Assembly: GCA_947627005.1 (NCBI GenBank)
Contig: CANQUJ010000001.1
Span: 144,600-208,599, forward strand
Reading direction: 5' to 3'
Source: an uncultured Clostridia bacterium
Lineage (GTDB): Bacteria; Bacillota; Clostridia; Oscillospirales; Ruminococcaceae
Length of the DNA stretch: 64,000 nt
Shown here one piece after another: positions 24,773-34,280 of this stretch (its first letter is position 1; every line of letters starts with the position of its first letter). The notes below the pieces were generated by a model. That model was not told where the DNA came from and searched no databases. It saw only the letters and a list, made by a program, of their open reading frames with translations. Position numbers and translations under genes: made by a program.

Positions 24773-25522
24773 ATGACAAAAGCCGTTATCTGCGGCGCCT
24801 GCGGCAAGATGGGCAGGGTCATCGCAGACATTATTTCAAACCGCGAGGACTGCGCCGCGGTCGCCGGGATTGACATCAATCCTGTAAAGTATTCCGACTT
24901 TACTGTCTATAAGACCCCGGCGGAGCTGCCGGAGGTTCCGGACGTTATCATCGACTTTACCCACCCCTCGGCGCTCGACGGACTTTTAAGCTATGCGCTT
25001 ACAAACGGGGTCGCGCTCGTTCTTGCGACCACCGGCTATACCCCGGAGCAGATCGAAAAAATCCGCTCGGCCTCAGAAAAAATTCCGATATTCTTTACCG
25101 CGAATATGTCGATCGGGATAAACCTTCTGCGCGAGCTTGCAAAGAAGGCGGCCCTTGTTTTGGGCGACCAATACGACGTCGAGATAATCGAGCGGCACCA
25201 CAACAAAAAGCTCGACGCCCCAAGCGGCACCGCGCTTATGCTGGCGGATTCGATAAACGAGGCCCGGGGCGGGAAGTATAACTACATATACGACCGGCAC
25301 AGCGTTCGCCGCGCAAGAGAGCCCGCAGAGATAGGCATACATTCCGTCCGCGGGGGGACGATAGTCGGCGAGCACGAGATAATTTTCGCCGGCCGCGACG
25401 AAGTCATAACTCTAAGCCACTCCGCTGCTTCTAAAGAGGTCTTCGCGGTCGGCGCGGTAAACGCCGCGGTGTTCGTCGCAAAAAAAGAAAAGGGTCTATA
25501 CGATATGGGGGATATGATTTAG
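24773..25522 (+). CDS. dapB: 4-hydroxy-tetrahydrodipicolinate reductase
   Basis: NAD(P)H-dependent reductase after DapA, 249 residues. The nucleotide-binding CGACGKMGRVIADII, the DFTHPSAL segment, ATTGYTPEQ and the signature EIIERHHNKKLDAPSGTA (catalytic His and Lys) are all present, as is the C-terminal GAVNAAVFVAKKEKGLYDM. AAGGAAGTG precedes the ATG. Last gene of the asd-dapA-dapB operon. Confidence 0.96.
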   Translation: MTKAVICGACGKMGRVIADIISNREDCAAVAGIDINPVKYSDFTVYKTPAELPEVPDVIIDFTHPSALDGLLSYALTNGVALVLATTGYTPEQIEKIRSASEKIPIFFTANMSIGINLLRELAKKAALVLGDQYDVEIIERHHNKKLDAPSGTALMLADSINEARGGKYNYIYDRHSVRRAREPAEIGIHSVRGGTIVGEHEIIFAGRDEVITLSHSAASKEVFAVGAVNAAVFVAKKEKGLYDMGDMI

Positions 25523-25625
25523 CCGCAGCGCCCGAAATCACGCGAAATATGAAAAAGGGGAGTCCGAACGACAGGGCTTCCCTTTAAATTTGCAAATTTA
25601 GCGATGAAATCAAGAATTTTTGCGG

Positions 25626-27200
25626 TTATTTTCCGCTTTCGCCGTAGTTTGAGAGCACCCTTGCGCTCGGGTCGTTTACGTTGCAGCCTTCCCATTCCTT
25701 GTTCGGCATCCAGAAGTCCTTTATCATCTGCGACTGCCCGGGGTAGAACCGCTCGAAGATCTCGCGGTATAAAAGCGATTCCTTCGTAAACGGCCGCGCG
25801 TGGTCGTATTTTTTGCGCAGGCGCTCGTATTCCTCGTCGCTGTAAAAGCTCTCGGCGTATTCCTTGAGGTAGTCCACCATCGAGTGCCCGACGGCGTCAG
25901 AAAAAGCGGCCTTTTCGCGGTATAAAATGTCGTGGGGGAGATAATCGCCCTCAAAGGCCTTTCTCAAAAGATATTTGCCCTTGTTGTATTTGTTCATCTT
26001 AAGCTCGGGGTTTATCGACATGACGTATTCGACGAAATCGAGGTCGCCGAACGGAACCCGCGCCTCAAGCGAGTTCACCGAAATGCAGCGGTCGGCGCGA
26101 AGAACGTCGTACATATGAAGCTCGCGGACCCGCTTTTCGGCCTCTTTCTGAAAAGCCTCGGCCGATGGCGCAAAGTCGGTGTATTTGTATCCGAAGAGCT
26201 CGTCAGAGATCTCGCCGGTCAGAATTACCCTTATGTCGGTGGTCTCGTGGATCGCCTTGCAGACGAGATACATTCCTATGCTCGCGCGGATTGTGGTTAT
26301 GTCAAAGGTCCCCAAAAGCTCGATGACCCGGGTCAGCGAGCTTAAAACGTCTTCTTTTGAGATGATGACCTCGGTGTGATCGCTTCCGATATAGTCGGCG
26401 ACCTGCTTTGCGTATTTAAGGTCGATGGCGTCGCCGCTCATGCCGATCGAGAAGGTTTTTATCGGCTGTTTAGATGCCTTTTGGGCGACCGCGCAGACCA
26501 AAGAAGAATCCAGCCCGCCCGAGAGAAGATACCCTACCTTCGCGTCGGCCACAAGCCGCTTTTCTATCCCCTTGACCAAGAGGTCGTGGATTTTAGCGGT
26601 CGCTACGTCGACGCCGTCGGAAGAATATTTTTCGACCTTTGCGATATCGCGGTAGCAGACGAATTTGCCGCCTTTGTAGTAGTGCCCCGGGGGAAAGGGC
26701 ATTATTTTGTCGCAGAGGCCGACGAGGTTTTTCGGCTCGGAGGCGAAGGCGATGCTGCCGCTTTGGGTATAGCCGTAGTAGAGCGGCCTTATCCCTATCG
26801 GGTCGCGGGCGGCGATAAATTCGCGGGTCCTGCCGTCGTAGATTATAAGCGCAAACTCCGCGTCGAGCATTTTAAACATTTCAACGCCGCGCTCGAAATA
26901 GAGGGGAAGGAGTATTTCGCAGTCGGACCCGCTTTTGAAATTGTATTTGTTCGAGAGCTCGGCCTTTATCGGCTCGAAGCCGTAGATCTCGCCGTTGCAG
27001 ACGACGTAGCTGCCGTCAAGCTCGAAGGGCTGCATGCCCTCGGGGGTAAGCCCCATTATCGCGAGGCGGTGGAAAGCCAAAACTCCGTCGCCCAAGTCGA
27101 CAACTCTCGAATCGTCCGGCCCGCGAGATTCGGTTCTTTTAAACCCGGTTTCAAAGCGCTCGGGGTCGAGCCTTCCGACTACGCCCATAATTGAACACAT
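25626..27200 (-). CDS. asnB: Asparagine synthetase (glutamine-hydrolysing)
   Basis: Class II amidotransferase of 524 residues. I place the start at the ATG at 27200 because it gives MCSIMGVVG, with the catalytic Cys at position 2; an upstream TTG would bury it. GAGGAATGG lies just before. The glutaminase half shows LAFHRLAIMGLTPEGMQPF, YVVCNGEIYGF and DAEFALIIYD. The synthetase half has the PP-loop YLLSGGLDSSLVCAV and TGEISDELFGYKY. Makes Asn from Asp with ATP and Gln. It neighbours the nitrogen island and uses its product glutamine. Confidence 0.95.
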   Translation of the reverse strand: MCSIMGVVGRLDPERFETGFKRTESRGPDDSRVVDLGDGVLAFHRLAIMGLTPEGMQPFELDGSYVVCNGEIYGFEPIKAELSNKYNFKSGSDCEILLPLYFERGVEMFKMLDAEFALIIYDGRTREFIAARDPIGIRPLYYGYTQSGSIAFASEPKNLVGLCDKIMPFPPGHYYKGGKFVCYRDIAKVEKYSSDGVDVATAKIHDLLVKGIEKRLVADAKVGYLLSGGLDSSLVCAVAQKASKQPIKTFSIGMSGDAIDLKYAKQVADYIGSDHTEVIISKEDVLSSLTRVIELLGTFDITTIRASIGMYLVCKAIHETTDIRVILTGEISDELFGYKYTDFAPSAEAFQKEAEKRVRELHMYDVLRADRCISVNSLEARVPFGDLDFVEYVMSINPELKMNKYNKGKYLLRKAFEGDYLPHDILYREKAAFSDAVGHSMVDYLKEYAESFYSDEEYERLRKKYDHARPFTKESLLYREIFERFYPGQSQMIKDFWMPNKEWEGCNVNDPSARVLSNYGESGK

Positions 27201-27331
27201 ATCCATTCCTCATTTCATGCTGTTTATTTCTTTTTTAAGCGCCGCGCCCCGGCCGGGGAACCCCCGAACCGAGGCACGGACACATCACTCTTTATAACAG
27301 GAGAAGCTGTCTTAGATTATCGGGCAGACGA

Positions 27332-29056
27332 TCACTCGTTGTCCTGAAGGGCGTCGTATCCCTCTTCGCCGGTTCTTACGCGAACCACGTTCTCGACGTC
27401 GTATACGAAGATTTTGCCGTCGCCGATGTGGCCGGTATAAAGAACCTTCTTCGCGGTCTCGATTACCGTTCTTACGGGGATCTTCGAGACTACGATATCG
27501 ACCTGGACCTTAGGAAGCAGGTTGGTCTCTACGGGAACGCCGCGATAGTATTCCGGTTTGCCCTTTTGCGCGCCGAAGCCCATAACATGGGATACCGTCA
27601 TACCGGTGATGCCGAGCTTGGACATAGCGGTCTTAAGGGCGTCGAATCTCGCCTCTTTGCAGACGATCTCGATCTTGGTGAACTTGTGCTCGCCTTCCTC
27701 GAACGAGGGAACCTTTTTGACGGTTACCGCCTCGGCCTCGGGGACGGTTCCGGTTACGACCGGAACATTGTCAAAGTCGCCGTAAGAGGTATATTTGTCG
27801 ACCGCGGGCATAAAGTCGGGGTAGGCCGAGGGAAGCCCGTGTTCGGGAATGTCGAGACCCATGATCTCTTCGTCGGGGGTTACGCGAAGGCCGTGGAACT
27901 TTTTGATCAGCGCGAAGAATATGATCATCATAACGGCGGCGTAGACCGCGACGGAGATAAAGCCCAAAAGCTGAAGTCCGAGCTGTTTGAAGCTGCCGGT
28001 ATAGAACAGGCCGGAAAGGCCGGCGGGCGCGTCGGGGTTGGCCAAAAGGCCGACCGCTATCGTTCCCCAAATGCCGTTAGCCATATGAACGCCTACCGCG
28101 CCGACTGGGTCGTCGATGTGAAGCTTCATATCCAAAACCTCGACAACTACGACTACGAGTATGCCGGAGACTATTCCGACTACCGCGGCGCCGACCCAGT
28201 CCATCGCGTCGCAGCCGGCGGTGATTCCGACGAGACCCGCGAGCGAAGCGTTAAGGCACATCGAGACGTCCGGCTTGCCGTTTTTGACCCAGGTGTAGAT
28301 CATAGTGGTGCAGGTCGCGACGGAGGGCGCTACGGTGGTGGTTAAGAATATCGAGGCGAGCTCTGAGGGGGTGGTTGCGGCGGCGCCGTTGAAGCCGTAC
28401 CAGCCGAGCCAGAGAATGAACACGCCGAGAGCGCCGAGGGTAATCGAGTGGCCGGGGATAGCGTTTACTTTTACGACCTTGCCGGCCTTGTCTTTAACGT
28501 ATTTGCCGATTCTCGGGCCGAGGAAGATTGCGCCTACAAGGGCCGCGATTCCGCCAACCATATGGATAGCGCAGGAGCCTGCGTAGTCGTGGAAGCCGAG
28601 CTGTGCGAGCCAGCCGCCGCCCCAGATCCAGTGGGCCTCGATCGGGTAGACTATAAGCGAGATGACCCCGGAATAGATGCAGTAGGCCGAGAACTTGGTT
28701 CTTTCGGCCATCGCGCCCGAAACGATAGTCGCGGTGGTGGCGCAGAAGACGAGGTTAAAAACGAAGGTCGACGCGCCGGTGAAGCCCTCTTCGGGCGAGG
28801 CGATAAATTCTTTGAAGTGTGTGAAGAGATCCATATTCGGAAGGCCGATAAGCCCGAAGAGCGTATCCTCGCCCATCATAAGGCTGTATCCCAAAAGCGA
28901 GAAGACGACCGTTCCGATGCAGAAGTCCATAAGGTTTTTCATTATGATGTTGCCGGCGTTTTTTGCCCTGGTAAAGCCGGTCTCGACCATAGCGAAGCCC
29001 GCTTGCATCCAGAAGACGAGCGCCGCGCCGATTAGGTACCAAAATTCAATTGTCAT
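27332..29056 (-). CDS. Ammonium transporter with fused C-terminal PII (GlnK-like) domain
   Basis: An Amt channel and its PII regulator in a single 574-residue chain. Eleven hydrophobic segments fill about residues 5-420 with Amt signatures AGFAMVETGFTRAKNAGNII, WIWGGGWLAQLGFHDYAGS, AIHMVGGIAALVGAI and VGVHMANGIWGTIAVGLL (the two His of the pore are visible). From about 460 a PII domain follows: FTKIEIVCKEARFDALKTAM, then the T-loop GFGAQKGKPEYYRGVPVETN, then KVQVDIVVSK and HIGDGKIFVYDVENVVRVRTGEEG. At the position of the uridylylated Tyr of enterobacterial GlnK the residue is Val. AAGGGAGA precedes the ATG at 29056. It probably responds to ATP/ADP and 2-oxoglutarate directly. Confidence 0.93.
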   Translation of the reverse strand: MTIEFWYLIGAALVFWMQAGFAMVETGFTRAKNAGNIIMKNLMDFCIGTVVFSLLGYSLMMGEDTLFGLIGLPNMDLFTHFKEFIASPEEGFTGASTFVFNLVFCATTATIVSGAMAERTKFSAYCIYSGVISLIVYPIEAHWIWGGGWLAQLGFHDYAGSCAIHMVGGIAALVGAIFLGPRIGKYVKDKAGKVVKVNAIPGHSITLGALGVFILWLGWYGFNGAAATTPSELASIFLTTTVAPSVATCTTMIYTWVKNGKPDVSMCLNASLAGLVGITAGCDAMDWVGAAVVGIVSGILVVVVVEVLDMKLHIDDPVGAVGVHMANGIWGTIAVGLLANPDAPAGLSGLFYTGSFKQLGLQLLGFISVAVYAAVMMIIFFALIKKFHGLRVTPDEEIMGLDIPEHGLPSAYPDFMPAVDKYTSYGDFDNVPVVTGTVPEAEAVTVKKVPSFEEGEHKFTKIEIVCKEARFDALKTAMSKLGITGMTVSHVMGFGAQKGKPEYYRGVPVETNLLPKVQVDIVVSKIPVRTVIETAKKVLYTGHIGDGKIFVYDVENVVRVRTGEEGYDALQDNE

Positions 29057-29191
29057 ATTTATCTCCCTTTCAATGCAGATTTTATATGCAATATAAAACC
29101 GTCCATCGGCGAGCACCGCTTTTTCGCTAACACACCGTTGACCCGATATTTACTTTTAAAGCTGCTTTAAATTTTTTCTATGCTTCTCGGG

Positions 29192-31279
29192 TCATCTGAC
29201 TCCGAAGAGAAGCTTGCCGTATGTAGGATATCTCCAGAACTTTTCGTCGGTGATCGCCTCGGCCTCGTCGGCGGGGGCTCTTAGGGCGTCCATCGCGGGG
29301 ATAATCACGTCGCGGATGAAATACGAAGCCTCGGTTACGTCGGAGATCTTCTTGTATTCGGCGATCTTTTCGTCCAAGGTCTCGGTCGCGGCCTCGATCT
29401 TTTCCAAAAGCGCGCCGAGCTTAGAGATGAGGTTCTTTTCGTATTTCGCCTCTATGCCGACCTCTTTCTTGTTCTTCGCGGTCTGCGCGAGGGACGAGAT
29501 GTAATCCTCGACCGCGGGCATTATCATCTTTTTGGACATGTCGGTCATAGTGAGGGCCTCGATGTTTACCGTCTTGACGTAGTTTTCGAGCATGATCTCG
29601 GTTCTCGATTCGATCTCGGCCTTTGAATAGACCTTGTGGGCGGTGAGCATATCTACGTTCTTCTTGTCCAAAAGCCTCGGCATCGCGTCGGGGGTGGTCT
29701 TAAGGTTCAAAAGCCCTCTCTTTTCTGCCTCGGCGATCCAGCTGTCGTCATAGCCGTTGCCGTTGAAGATTATCCTCTTGTGCTCTTTTATGGTAGACTT
29801 GATAACATCGTGGAGGGCGGAGTTGAAGTCGTCGGCCTTCTCTAAAATGTCGGCGAACTGCTTAAGCGATTCGGCGACCGCCGAGTTGAGCATGATGTTC
29901 GCGCAGGCGATGGAGTTTGAAGAGCCGAGCATTCTGAACTCGAACTTGTTGCCGGTAAAGGCGAAGGGCGAGGTGCGGTTGCGGTCGGTGTTGTCGCGCT
30001 GGAACCTCGGCAAAACGTGAACGCCAAGCTTCATCGTGGTCTTTTCCGCGCCGCCGTAGGGCGCGTCGTTCTCGATAGCGTCCAAAACCGCCTGCAATTC
30101 GTCGCCGAGGAACATAGAGACTACTGCCGGAGGGGCCTCGTTCGCACCGAGGCGGTGGTCGTTGCCGGCGGTCGCGACAGCGAGCCTTAAAAGATCCTGA
30201 TAGTCGTCGACGGCTTTGATTACCGCGACGAGGAAGAGCAGGAACTGCGCGTTTTCATAAGGGGTCTCGCCCGGGGCGAGAAGGTTTACGCCGGTGTCGG
30301 TCGCAATCGACCAGTTGTTGTGTTTGCCCGAGCCGTTGACCCCGGCGAAGGGCTTTTCATGAAGCAGACAGACGAGCCCGTGCTTTGCGGCGACCTTCTG
30401 CATGATTTCCATCGTAAGCTGGTTGTGGTCGGTCGCGATGTTTGTAGTTGTATAGATCGGCGCAAGCTCGTGCTGCGCGGGGGCGACCTCGTTGTGCTCG
30501 GTCTTTGCGAGGATTCCGAGCTTCCAGAGCTCTTCGTTAAGGTCTTCCATATAGGCCGCTACTCTCGGTTTGATGACGCCGAAGTAGTGGTCGTCAAGCT
30601 CCTGCCCCTTCGGGGGAAGGCAGCCGAAGAGCGTTCTTCCGGTGTAGATAAGGTCGGGCCTTTGGTCGTATAGCGTCTTGTCTACAAGGAAATATTCCTG
30701 CTCCGGGCCGACCGAGGTCTTGACGCACTTTACGTCGTCGTTGCCGAAGAGCTTGAGGATTCTTAAAGCCTGTTTATTAAGAGCTTCCATCGAGCGAAGA
30801 AGCGGGGTCTTTTTGTCGAGCGCTTCGCCGCCGTATGAGCAGAACGCGGTGGGGATGCAAAGGGTCTTTCCTTTAATAAAGGCGTAAGAAGTCGGGTCCC
30901 AAGCGGTATAGCCGCGAGCCTCGAAGGTCGCTCTCAATCCGCCGGAGGGGAAGCTTGAAGCGTCCGGCTCGCCTTTGATAAGCTCTTTGCCCGAAAATTC
31001 CATCAAAACTCTGCCGTCCGGCGCGGGGGAGATAAAGCTGTCGTGCTTTTCGGCGGTGATGCCGGTAAGCGGCTGGAACCAGTGGGTATAGTGGGTCGCG
31101 CCCTTTGATACCGCCCATTCCTTCATCGCCTCGGCCACGGCGTTGGCCACCGAAATATCAAGCCTTGCGCCTTCGTCTATGGTCTTTTTTAAAGATTTGT
31201 AGACAGAGGCCGAAAGGTTAGCCTTCATAACTCTGTCGTCGAATACAAGACTGCCAAAGAAATCGGATACGTTTGCCAT
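29192..31279 (-). CDS. glnN: Glutamine synthetase type III
   Basis: Large (695-residue) GSIII enzyme forming glutamine from glutamate and ammonia. Begins [20 protein letters not shown]. Motifs include [23 protein letters not shown] (type III signature), [44 protein letters not shown] [24 protein letters not shown]. Length and the absence of the type I/II C-terminus confirm type III. AAGGAGG lies 8 nt before the ATG at 31279. It is expressed from its own promoter through a leader containing a terminator-like hairpin, and lies next to amt-PII in the same direction. Confidence 0.95.
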   Translation of the reverse strand: MANVSDFFGSLVFDDRVMKANLSASVYKSLKKTIDEGARLDISVANAVAEAMKEWAVSKGATHYTHWFQPLTGITAEKHDSFISPAPDGRVLMEFSGKELIKGEPDASSFPSGGLRATFEARGYTAWDPTSYAFIKGKTLCIPTAFCSYGGEALDKKTPLLRSMEALNKQALRILKLFGNDDVKCVKTSVGPEQEYFLVDKTLYDQRPDLIYTGRTLFGCLPPKGQELDDHYFGVIKPRVAAYMEDLNEELWKLGILAKTEHNEVAPAQHELAPIYTTTNIATDHNQLTMEIMQKVAAKHGLVCLLHEKPFAGVNGSGKHNNWSIATDTGVNLLAPGETPYENAQFLLFLVAVIKAVDDYQDLLRLAVATAGNDHRLGANEAPPAVVSMFLGDELQAVLDAIENDAPYGGAEKTTMKLGVHVLPRFQRDNTDRNRTSPFAFTGNKFEFRMLGSSNSIACANIMLNSAVAESLKQFADILEKADDFNSALHDVIKSTIKEHKRIIFNGNGYDDSWIAEAEKRGLLNLKTTPDAMPRLLDKKNVDMLTAHKVYSKAEIESRTEIMLENYVKTVNIEALTMTDMSKKMIMPAVEDYISSLAQTAKNKKEVGIEAKYEKNLISKLGALLEKIEAATETLDEKIAEYKKISDVTEASYFIRDVIIPAMDALRAPADEAEAITDEKFWRYPTYGKLLFGVR

Positions 31280-31299
31280 TGTTGTTTCCTCCTTAGTGA

Positions 31300-31352
31300 T
31301 GTAAAACAAAGAAAAGGCGCCGTTGGGGGAATAATCCCTCAAAGACGCCTTT
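31300..31352 (-). promoter_or_regulatory. Terminator-like hairpin in the type III glutamine synthetase leader
   Basis: On the minus strand AAAGGCG...CGCCTTT closes an inner GGG-ATTATT-CCC stem and is followed by TTTTCTTTGTTTT, i.e. an intrinsic terminator between the promoter and the RBS. A candidate attenuator. The inner hexaloop begins with A but lacks G at position 4, so it does not fit the ANTAR loop rule. Confidence 0.55.
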
Positions 31353-31368
31353 GCCTTCAATGGTTGTC

Positions 31369-31397
31369 ATTCTACTACTCTTTTGCGGATTTGTCAA
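31369..31397 (-). promoter_or_regulatory. Promoter of the type III glutamine synthetase
   Basis: On the minus strand TTGACA (31397-31392), 17-bp spacer, TAGAAT (31374-31369). The leader is about 80 nt. Confidence 0.8.
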
Positions 31398-31511
31398 TAC
31401 CCAAATTGCAATTTTTTTAAAAAAATTTGTTTTTTGCCATATTTTAGTTAAATTTTTGCAGGAGCGCTTTTTAAAACTTTCGTTTTTGCAAAAGTTTTTT
31501 CCTAAAAGCCG

Positions 31512-31540
31512 TTGACAATCAAATTATTATATGCTATGAT
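31512..31540 (+). promoter_or_regulatory. Promoter of the glutamate synthase-glnA-ANTAR operon
   Basis: TTGACA (31512-31517), 17-bp spacer, TATGAT (31535-31540). Transcription should start near 31547, leaving a leader of about 110 nt. Confidence 0.85.
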
Positions 31541-31575
31541 GTCGTAGAAGTTTCACGGCTTCGGTATATATTTTT

Positions 31576-31593
31576 GTGAGCAACGGCGTTCAC
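31576..31593 (+). promoter_or_regulatory. ANTAR-type antiterminator hairpin with A1/G4 hexaloop
   Basis: GTGAGC and GTTCAC form a 6-bp stem (one G-U) closing the hexaloop AACGGC, with A at position 1 and G at position 4, as known for ANTAR RNA targets. Its 3' half is shared with the 5' arm of the following terminator, so the two folds exclude each other. The expected first hairpin is only weakly seen (GAAG/CTTC around 31547-31562, loop not A1/G4). Confidence 0.6.
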
Positions 31594-31639
31594 CCGAGGG
31601 CAGGGTATGCCCTTTTGAGGTGCGCCTATTTTTATTTTT
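31585..31639 (+). terminator. Leader terminator (attenuator) of the glutamate synthase operon
   Basis: GGCG-tt-CACC pairs with GGTG-CGCC, enclosing GGGCA-gggta-TGCCC; TATTTTTATTTTT follows. It ends 17 nt before the first start codon, so it must be read through for expression. Confidence 0.8.
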
Positions 31640-31655
31640 GAAAGGATATGATCTG

Positions 31656-32771
31656 ATGCAGGATTTCGATTATCCCAATAATATAAAGGAGGGAGAATTA
31701 AGGATCCCTTCGGGCTGCGCGATATCCGCCGCGATCTCTAAAAGCGGGAAAAAGTTTACCGGCGAGGGGATCATCAACTCGATGAAGCCGATGCACGACC
31801 GTTCGAACGGCCTTGGCGGCGGCTTTGCGGCATACGGGATCTATCCCGACTATAAGGATTATTACGCGCTGCACGTCTTTTACGACGACAATTCCTGCCG
31901 CGCGGACTGCGAAAAATTCCTCTTTGAACACTTTGAAATAGTCCGCAGCGAGATAATTCCGACAAGAAAGATGCCCGAGATAACCGATTGCCCGCTTATA
32001 TGGCGATATTTCGCCGTGCCCGAGCACAACAGGCTGGTCGCCTCGCAGCTTACGCCGGACGAATTTGTCGCCAGATGCGTTACAAGGGTGAACGTAGAGC
32101 TTAGGGGCGCTTATGTATTTTCGAGCGGAAAGAATATGGGCGCGTTCAAGGCAGTAGGATTCCCGGAGGACGTAGGTTTGTTCTATAAGCTCGACGAGTA
32201 CGAGGCTTACCTCTGGACCGCTCACGGAAGATACCCGACCAACACCCCGGGCTGGTGGGGCGGCGCCCACCCCTTCGCGCTTTTGAATTATTCTATCGTT
32301 CACAACGGCGAAATTTCAAGCTATGACGCCAACCGCAGATATATCGAGATGTTCGGCTATCGCTGCACCCTTAAGACCGACACCGAGGTCATAACCTATA
32401 TCGCGGACTACCTTTTAAGAAAGCAGGGGCTTACCCTTGAAGAGACCGCTTCCGTAATCGCGGCGCCGTTTTGGTCGACCATCGCGAAAAAGCCGCCGGA
32501 GGAGGCCGAAAAGCTTAGATTTTTGAGAACCGTTTATTCAAGCCTTCTCGTGACCGGGCCCTTCTCGATAATCCTGGGCTTCGAGGGCGGAATGATGGCG
32601 CTTAACGACAGGCTTAAGCTTCGCTCGATGGTAGTCGGCGAAAAGGGAGATATGGTTTATGTGGCATCGGAGGAAGCCGCGATAAGGGTTATGGAGCCCG
32701 AGCTCGAGCGGCTGTACGCTCCGGCCGGAGGAGAACCGGTCATAGTTAAAGTAAAGGAGGGCGCGTTTTAA
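31656..32771 (+). CDS. Glutamate synthase, class II glutamine amidotransferase subunit
   Basis: Supplies ammonia from glutamine to the FMN subunit encoded next. It has 371 residues. The Ntn-type nucleophile is probably the Cys of PSGCAISAAIS (about residue 20), implying that a short propeptide is removed. Family blocks are WTAHGRYPTNTPGWWGGAHP, FALLNYSIVHNGEISSYDAN, LKTDTEVITYIADYLL and LVTGPFSIILGFEGGMMALN. It corresponds to the stand-alone GltB1/GlxB-type subunit. The ATG at 31656 has AAAGGA 9 nt upstream. It overlaps the next gene by TAATG, so translation is coupled. Confidence 0.92.
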   Translation: MQDFDYPNNIKEGELRIPSGCAISAAISKSGKKFTGEGIINSMKPMHDRSNGLGGGFAAYGIYPDYKDYYALHVFYDDNSCRADCEKFLFEHFEIVRSEIIPTRKMPEITDCPLIWRYFAVPEHNRLVASQLTPDEFVARCVTRVNVELRGAYVFSSGKNMGAFKAVGFPEDVGLFYKLDEYEAYLWTAHGRYPTNTPGWWGGAHPFALLNYSIVHNGEISSYDANRRYIEMFGYRCTLKTDTEVITYIADYLLRKQGLTLEETASVIAAPFWSTIAKKPPEEAEKLRFLRTVYSSLLVTGPFSIILGFEGGMMALNDRLKLRSMVVGEKGDMVYVASEEAAIRVMEPELERLYAPAGGEPVIVKVKEGAF

Positions 32772-34276
32772 TGGGAATCGAATACATATACCCCGAATTT
32801 GAAGTAGTCAGAAACGATTCGCGCTGTATTCGCTGCCGGGTATGCGAGCGCCAGTGCGCCAACTGCGTTCACAGCTACGACCCCGACTCCGATTCGATGA
32901 TAAGCGACGAGACCAAATGCGTCGACTGCCAGCGCTGCGTGGCTCTTTGCCCGACCCGCGCCCTTAAGATCGTTAAGAGCGACTGCACATTCCGTCCCAA
33001 CGCAAACTGGGGGCAGGACACCATCAAGGAGATATACAAACAGGCCTCGAGCGGCGGCGTTCTGCTCTCTTCGATGGGCAACCCGAACCCCCTGCCGGTT
33101 TATTGGGACAAAATCCTCATCAACGCCTCGCAGGTCACGAACCCTTCGATAGACCCCCTTCGCGAACCGATGGAGACGAAGGTGTTCCTGGGCAAAAAGC
33201 CCTCCGAGATGAAGCGGGACGAAGGCGGAAAGCTTGTAACCAAGCTCGAGCCGCAGCTTGAGCTTTCGATGCCGGTAATGTTCTCTGCGATGAGCTACGG
33301 CTCGATAAGCTATAACGCCCACGAAAGCCTTGCCCGCGCGGCGACCGAGCTCGGGGTATACTACAACACCGGCGAGGGCGGACTTCACGAGGACTTCTAC
33401 AAATACGGCCCGAACACGATAGTTCAGGTCGCTTCGGGGCGGTTCGGCGTTCACGAGGGCTACCTTAACGCCGGCGCGGCCATCGAAATAAAAATGGGCC
33501 AGGGCGCAAAGCCGGGCATCGGCGGGCACCTTCCGGGCGCGAAAATAGTCGGCGACGTTTCGAGGACGAGAATGATTCCCGAAGGGTCGGACGCCATTTC
33601 GCCGGCGCCTCACCACGATATCTATTCGATAGAAGACCTTAGACAGCTCGTCTACTCTTTAAAAGAGGCCACCGAATACAAAAAGCCGATAATCGTAAAA
33701 GTCGCGGCGGTTCACAATATCGCTGCCATCGCTTCGGGAATAGCGCGCTCCGGCGCGGATATAATCGCGATAGACGGCTTTAGGGGCGGAACCGGCGCGG
33801 CGCCGACGAGGATTCGCGACAATGTGGGTATCCCGATAGAGCTCGCCCTCGCCTCGGTGGATAAGCGGCTTCGCGACGAAGGAATCAGGGGCAACGTAAG
33901 CCTTGTCGTCGGCGGGTCGATCCGCTCGGCGGCAGACGTAGTCAAAGCCGTCGCCCTTGGCGCGGACGCCTGTTATATCGCCACCGCGGCGCTTATGGCA
34001 CTCGGCTGCCACCTTTGCCGAACCTGCCAGACCGGCAAGTGCAACTGGGGAATAGCCACCCAGCGGCCGGAGCTCGTCAAGCGGCTTAACCCGGATATCG
34101 GCTCGGAGAGGCTTATAAACCTTATGACCGCCTGGCGGCACGAAATTATGGAGCTTATGGGCGGAATGGGAATCAACTCGATAGAGTCGCTTAAGGGCAA
34201 CAGGCTTATGCTTCGCGGCGTTAATATGACCGACAAAGAGCTTGAAATTTTGGGTATATCCCATGCTGGGGAGTGA
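32771..34276 (+). CDS. Glutamate synthase, FMN- and FeS-containing central subunit
   Basis: Archaeal-type GltB2 subunit, 501 residues, forming glutamate from 2-oxoglutarate and ammonia. The N-terminal ~75 residues carry two 4Fe-4S motifs (CIRCRVCERQC, CVDCQRCVALCP). The FMN barrel follows with MFSAMSYGSISYNAHESLAR, NTGEGGLHEDF, IKMGQGAKPGIGGHLPGAK, ISPAPHHDIYSIEDL, KVAAVHNIAAIASG and GFRGGTGAAPTR. The 3Fe-4S type cluster is at CHLCRTCQTGKCNWGIATQ. It depends on the preceding amidotransferase and on the GXGXG subunit encoded three genes later. Confidence 0.95.
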   Translation: MGIEYIYPEFEVVRNDSRCIRCRVCERQCANCVHSYDPDSDSMISDETKCVDCQRCVALCPTRALKIVKSDCTFRPNANWGQDTIKEIYKQASSGGVLLSSMGNPNPLPVYWDKILINASQVTNPSIDPLREPMETKVFLGKKPSEMKRDEGGKLVTKLEPQLELSMPVMFSAMSYGSISYNAHESLARAATELGVYYNTGEGGLHEDFYKYGPNTIVQVASGRFGVHEGYLNAGAAIEIKMGQGAKPGIGGHLPGAKIVGDVSRTRMIPEGSDAISPAPHHDIYSIEDLRQLVYSLKEATEYKKPIIVKVAAVHNIAAIASGIARSGADIIAIDGFRGGTGAAPTRIRDNVGIPIELALASVDKRLRDEGIRGNVSLVVGGSIRSAADVVKAVALGADACYIATAALMALGCHLCRTCQTGKCNWGIATQRPELVKRLNPDIGSERLINLMTAWRHEIMELMGGMGINSIESLKGNRLMLRGVNMTDKELEILGISHAGE

Positions 34277-34280
34277 CGGT

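Noticed and set aside
29057..29191. ANTAR-like loop (CCG-ATGGA-CGG) in the amt leader
   Set aside because: The loop is five bases, not six, and no terminator overlaps it.
31585..31626. Resemblance of the leader CGTTCACCC to glnA-type glutamine riboswitches
   Set aside because: The conserved GGAAGUA and the GAAG-AACG closing strand of that motif are absent, and the structure is better explained as antiterminator plus terminator.
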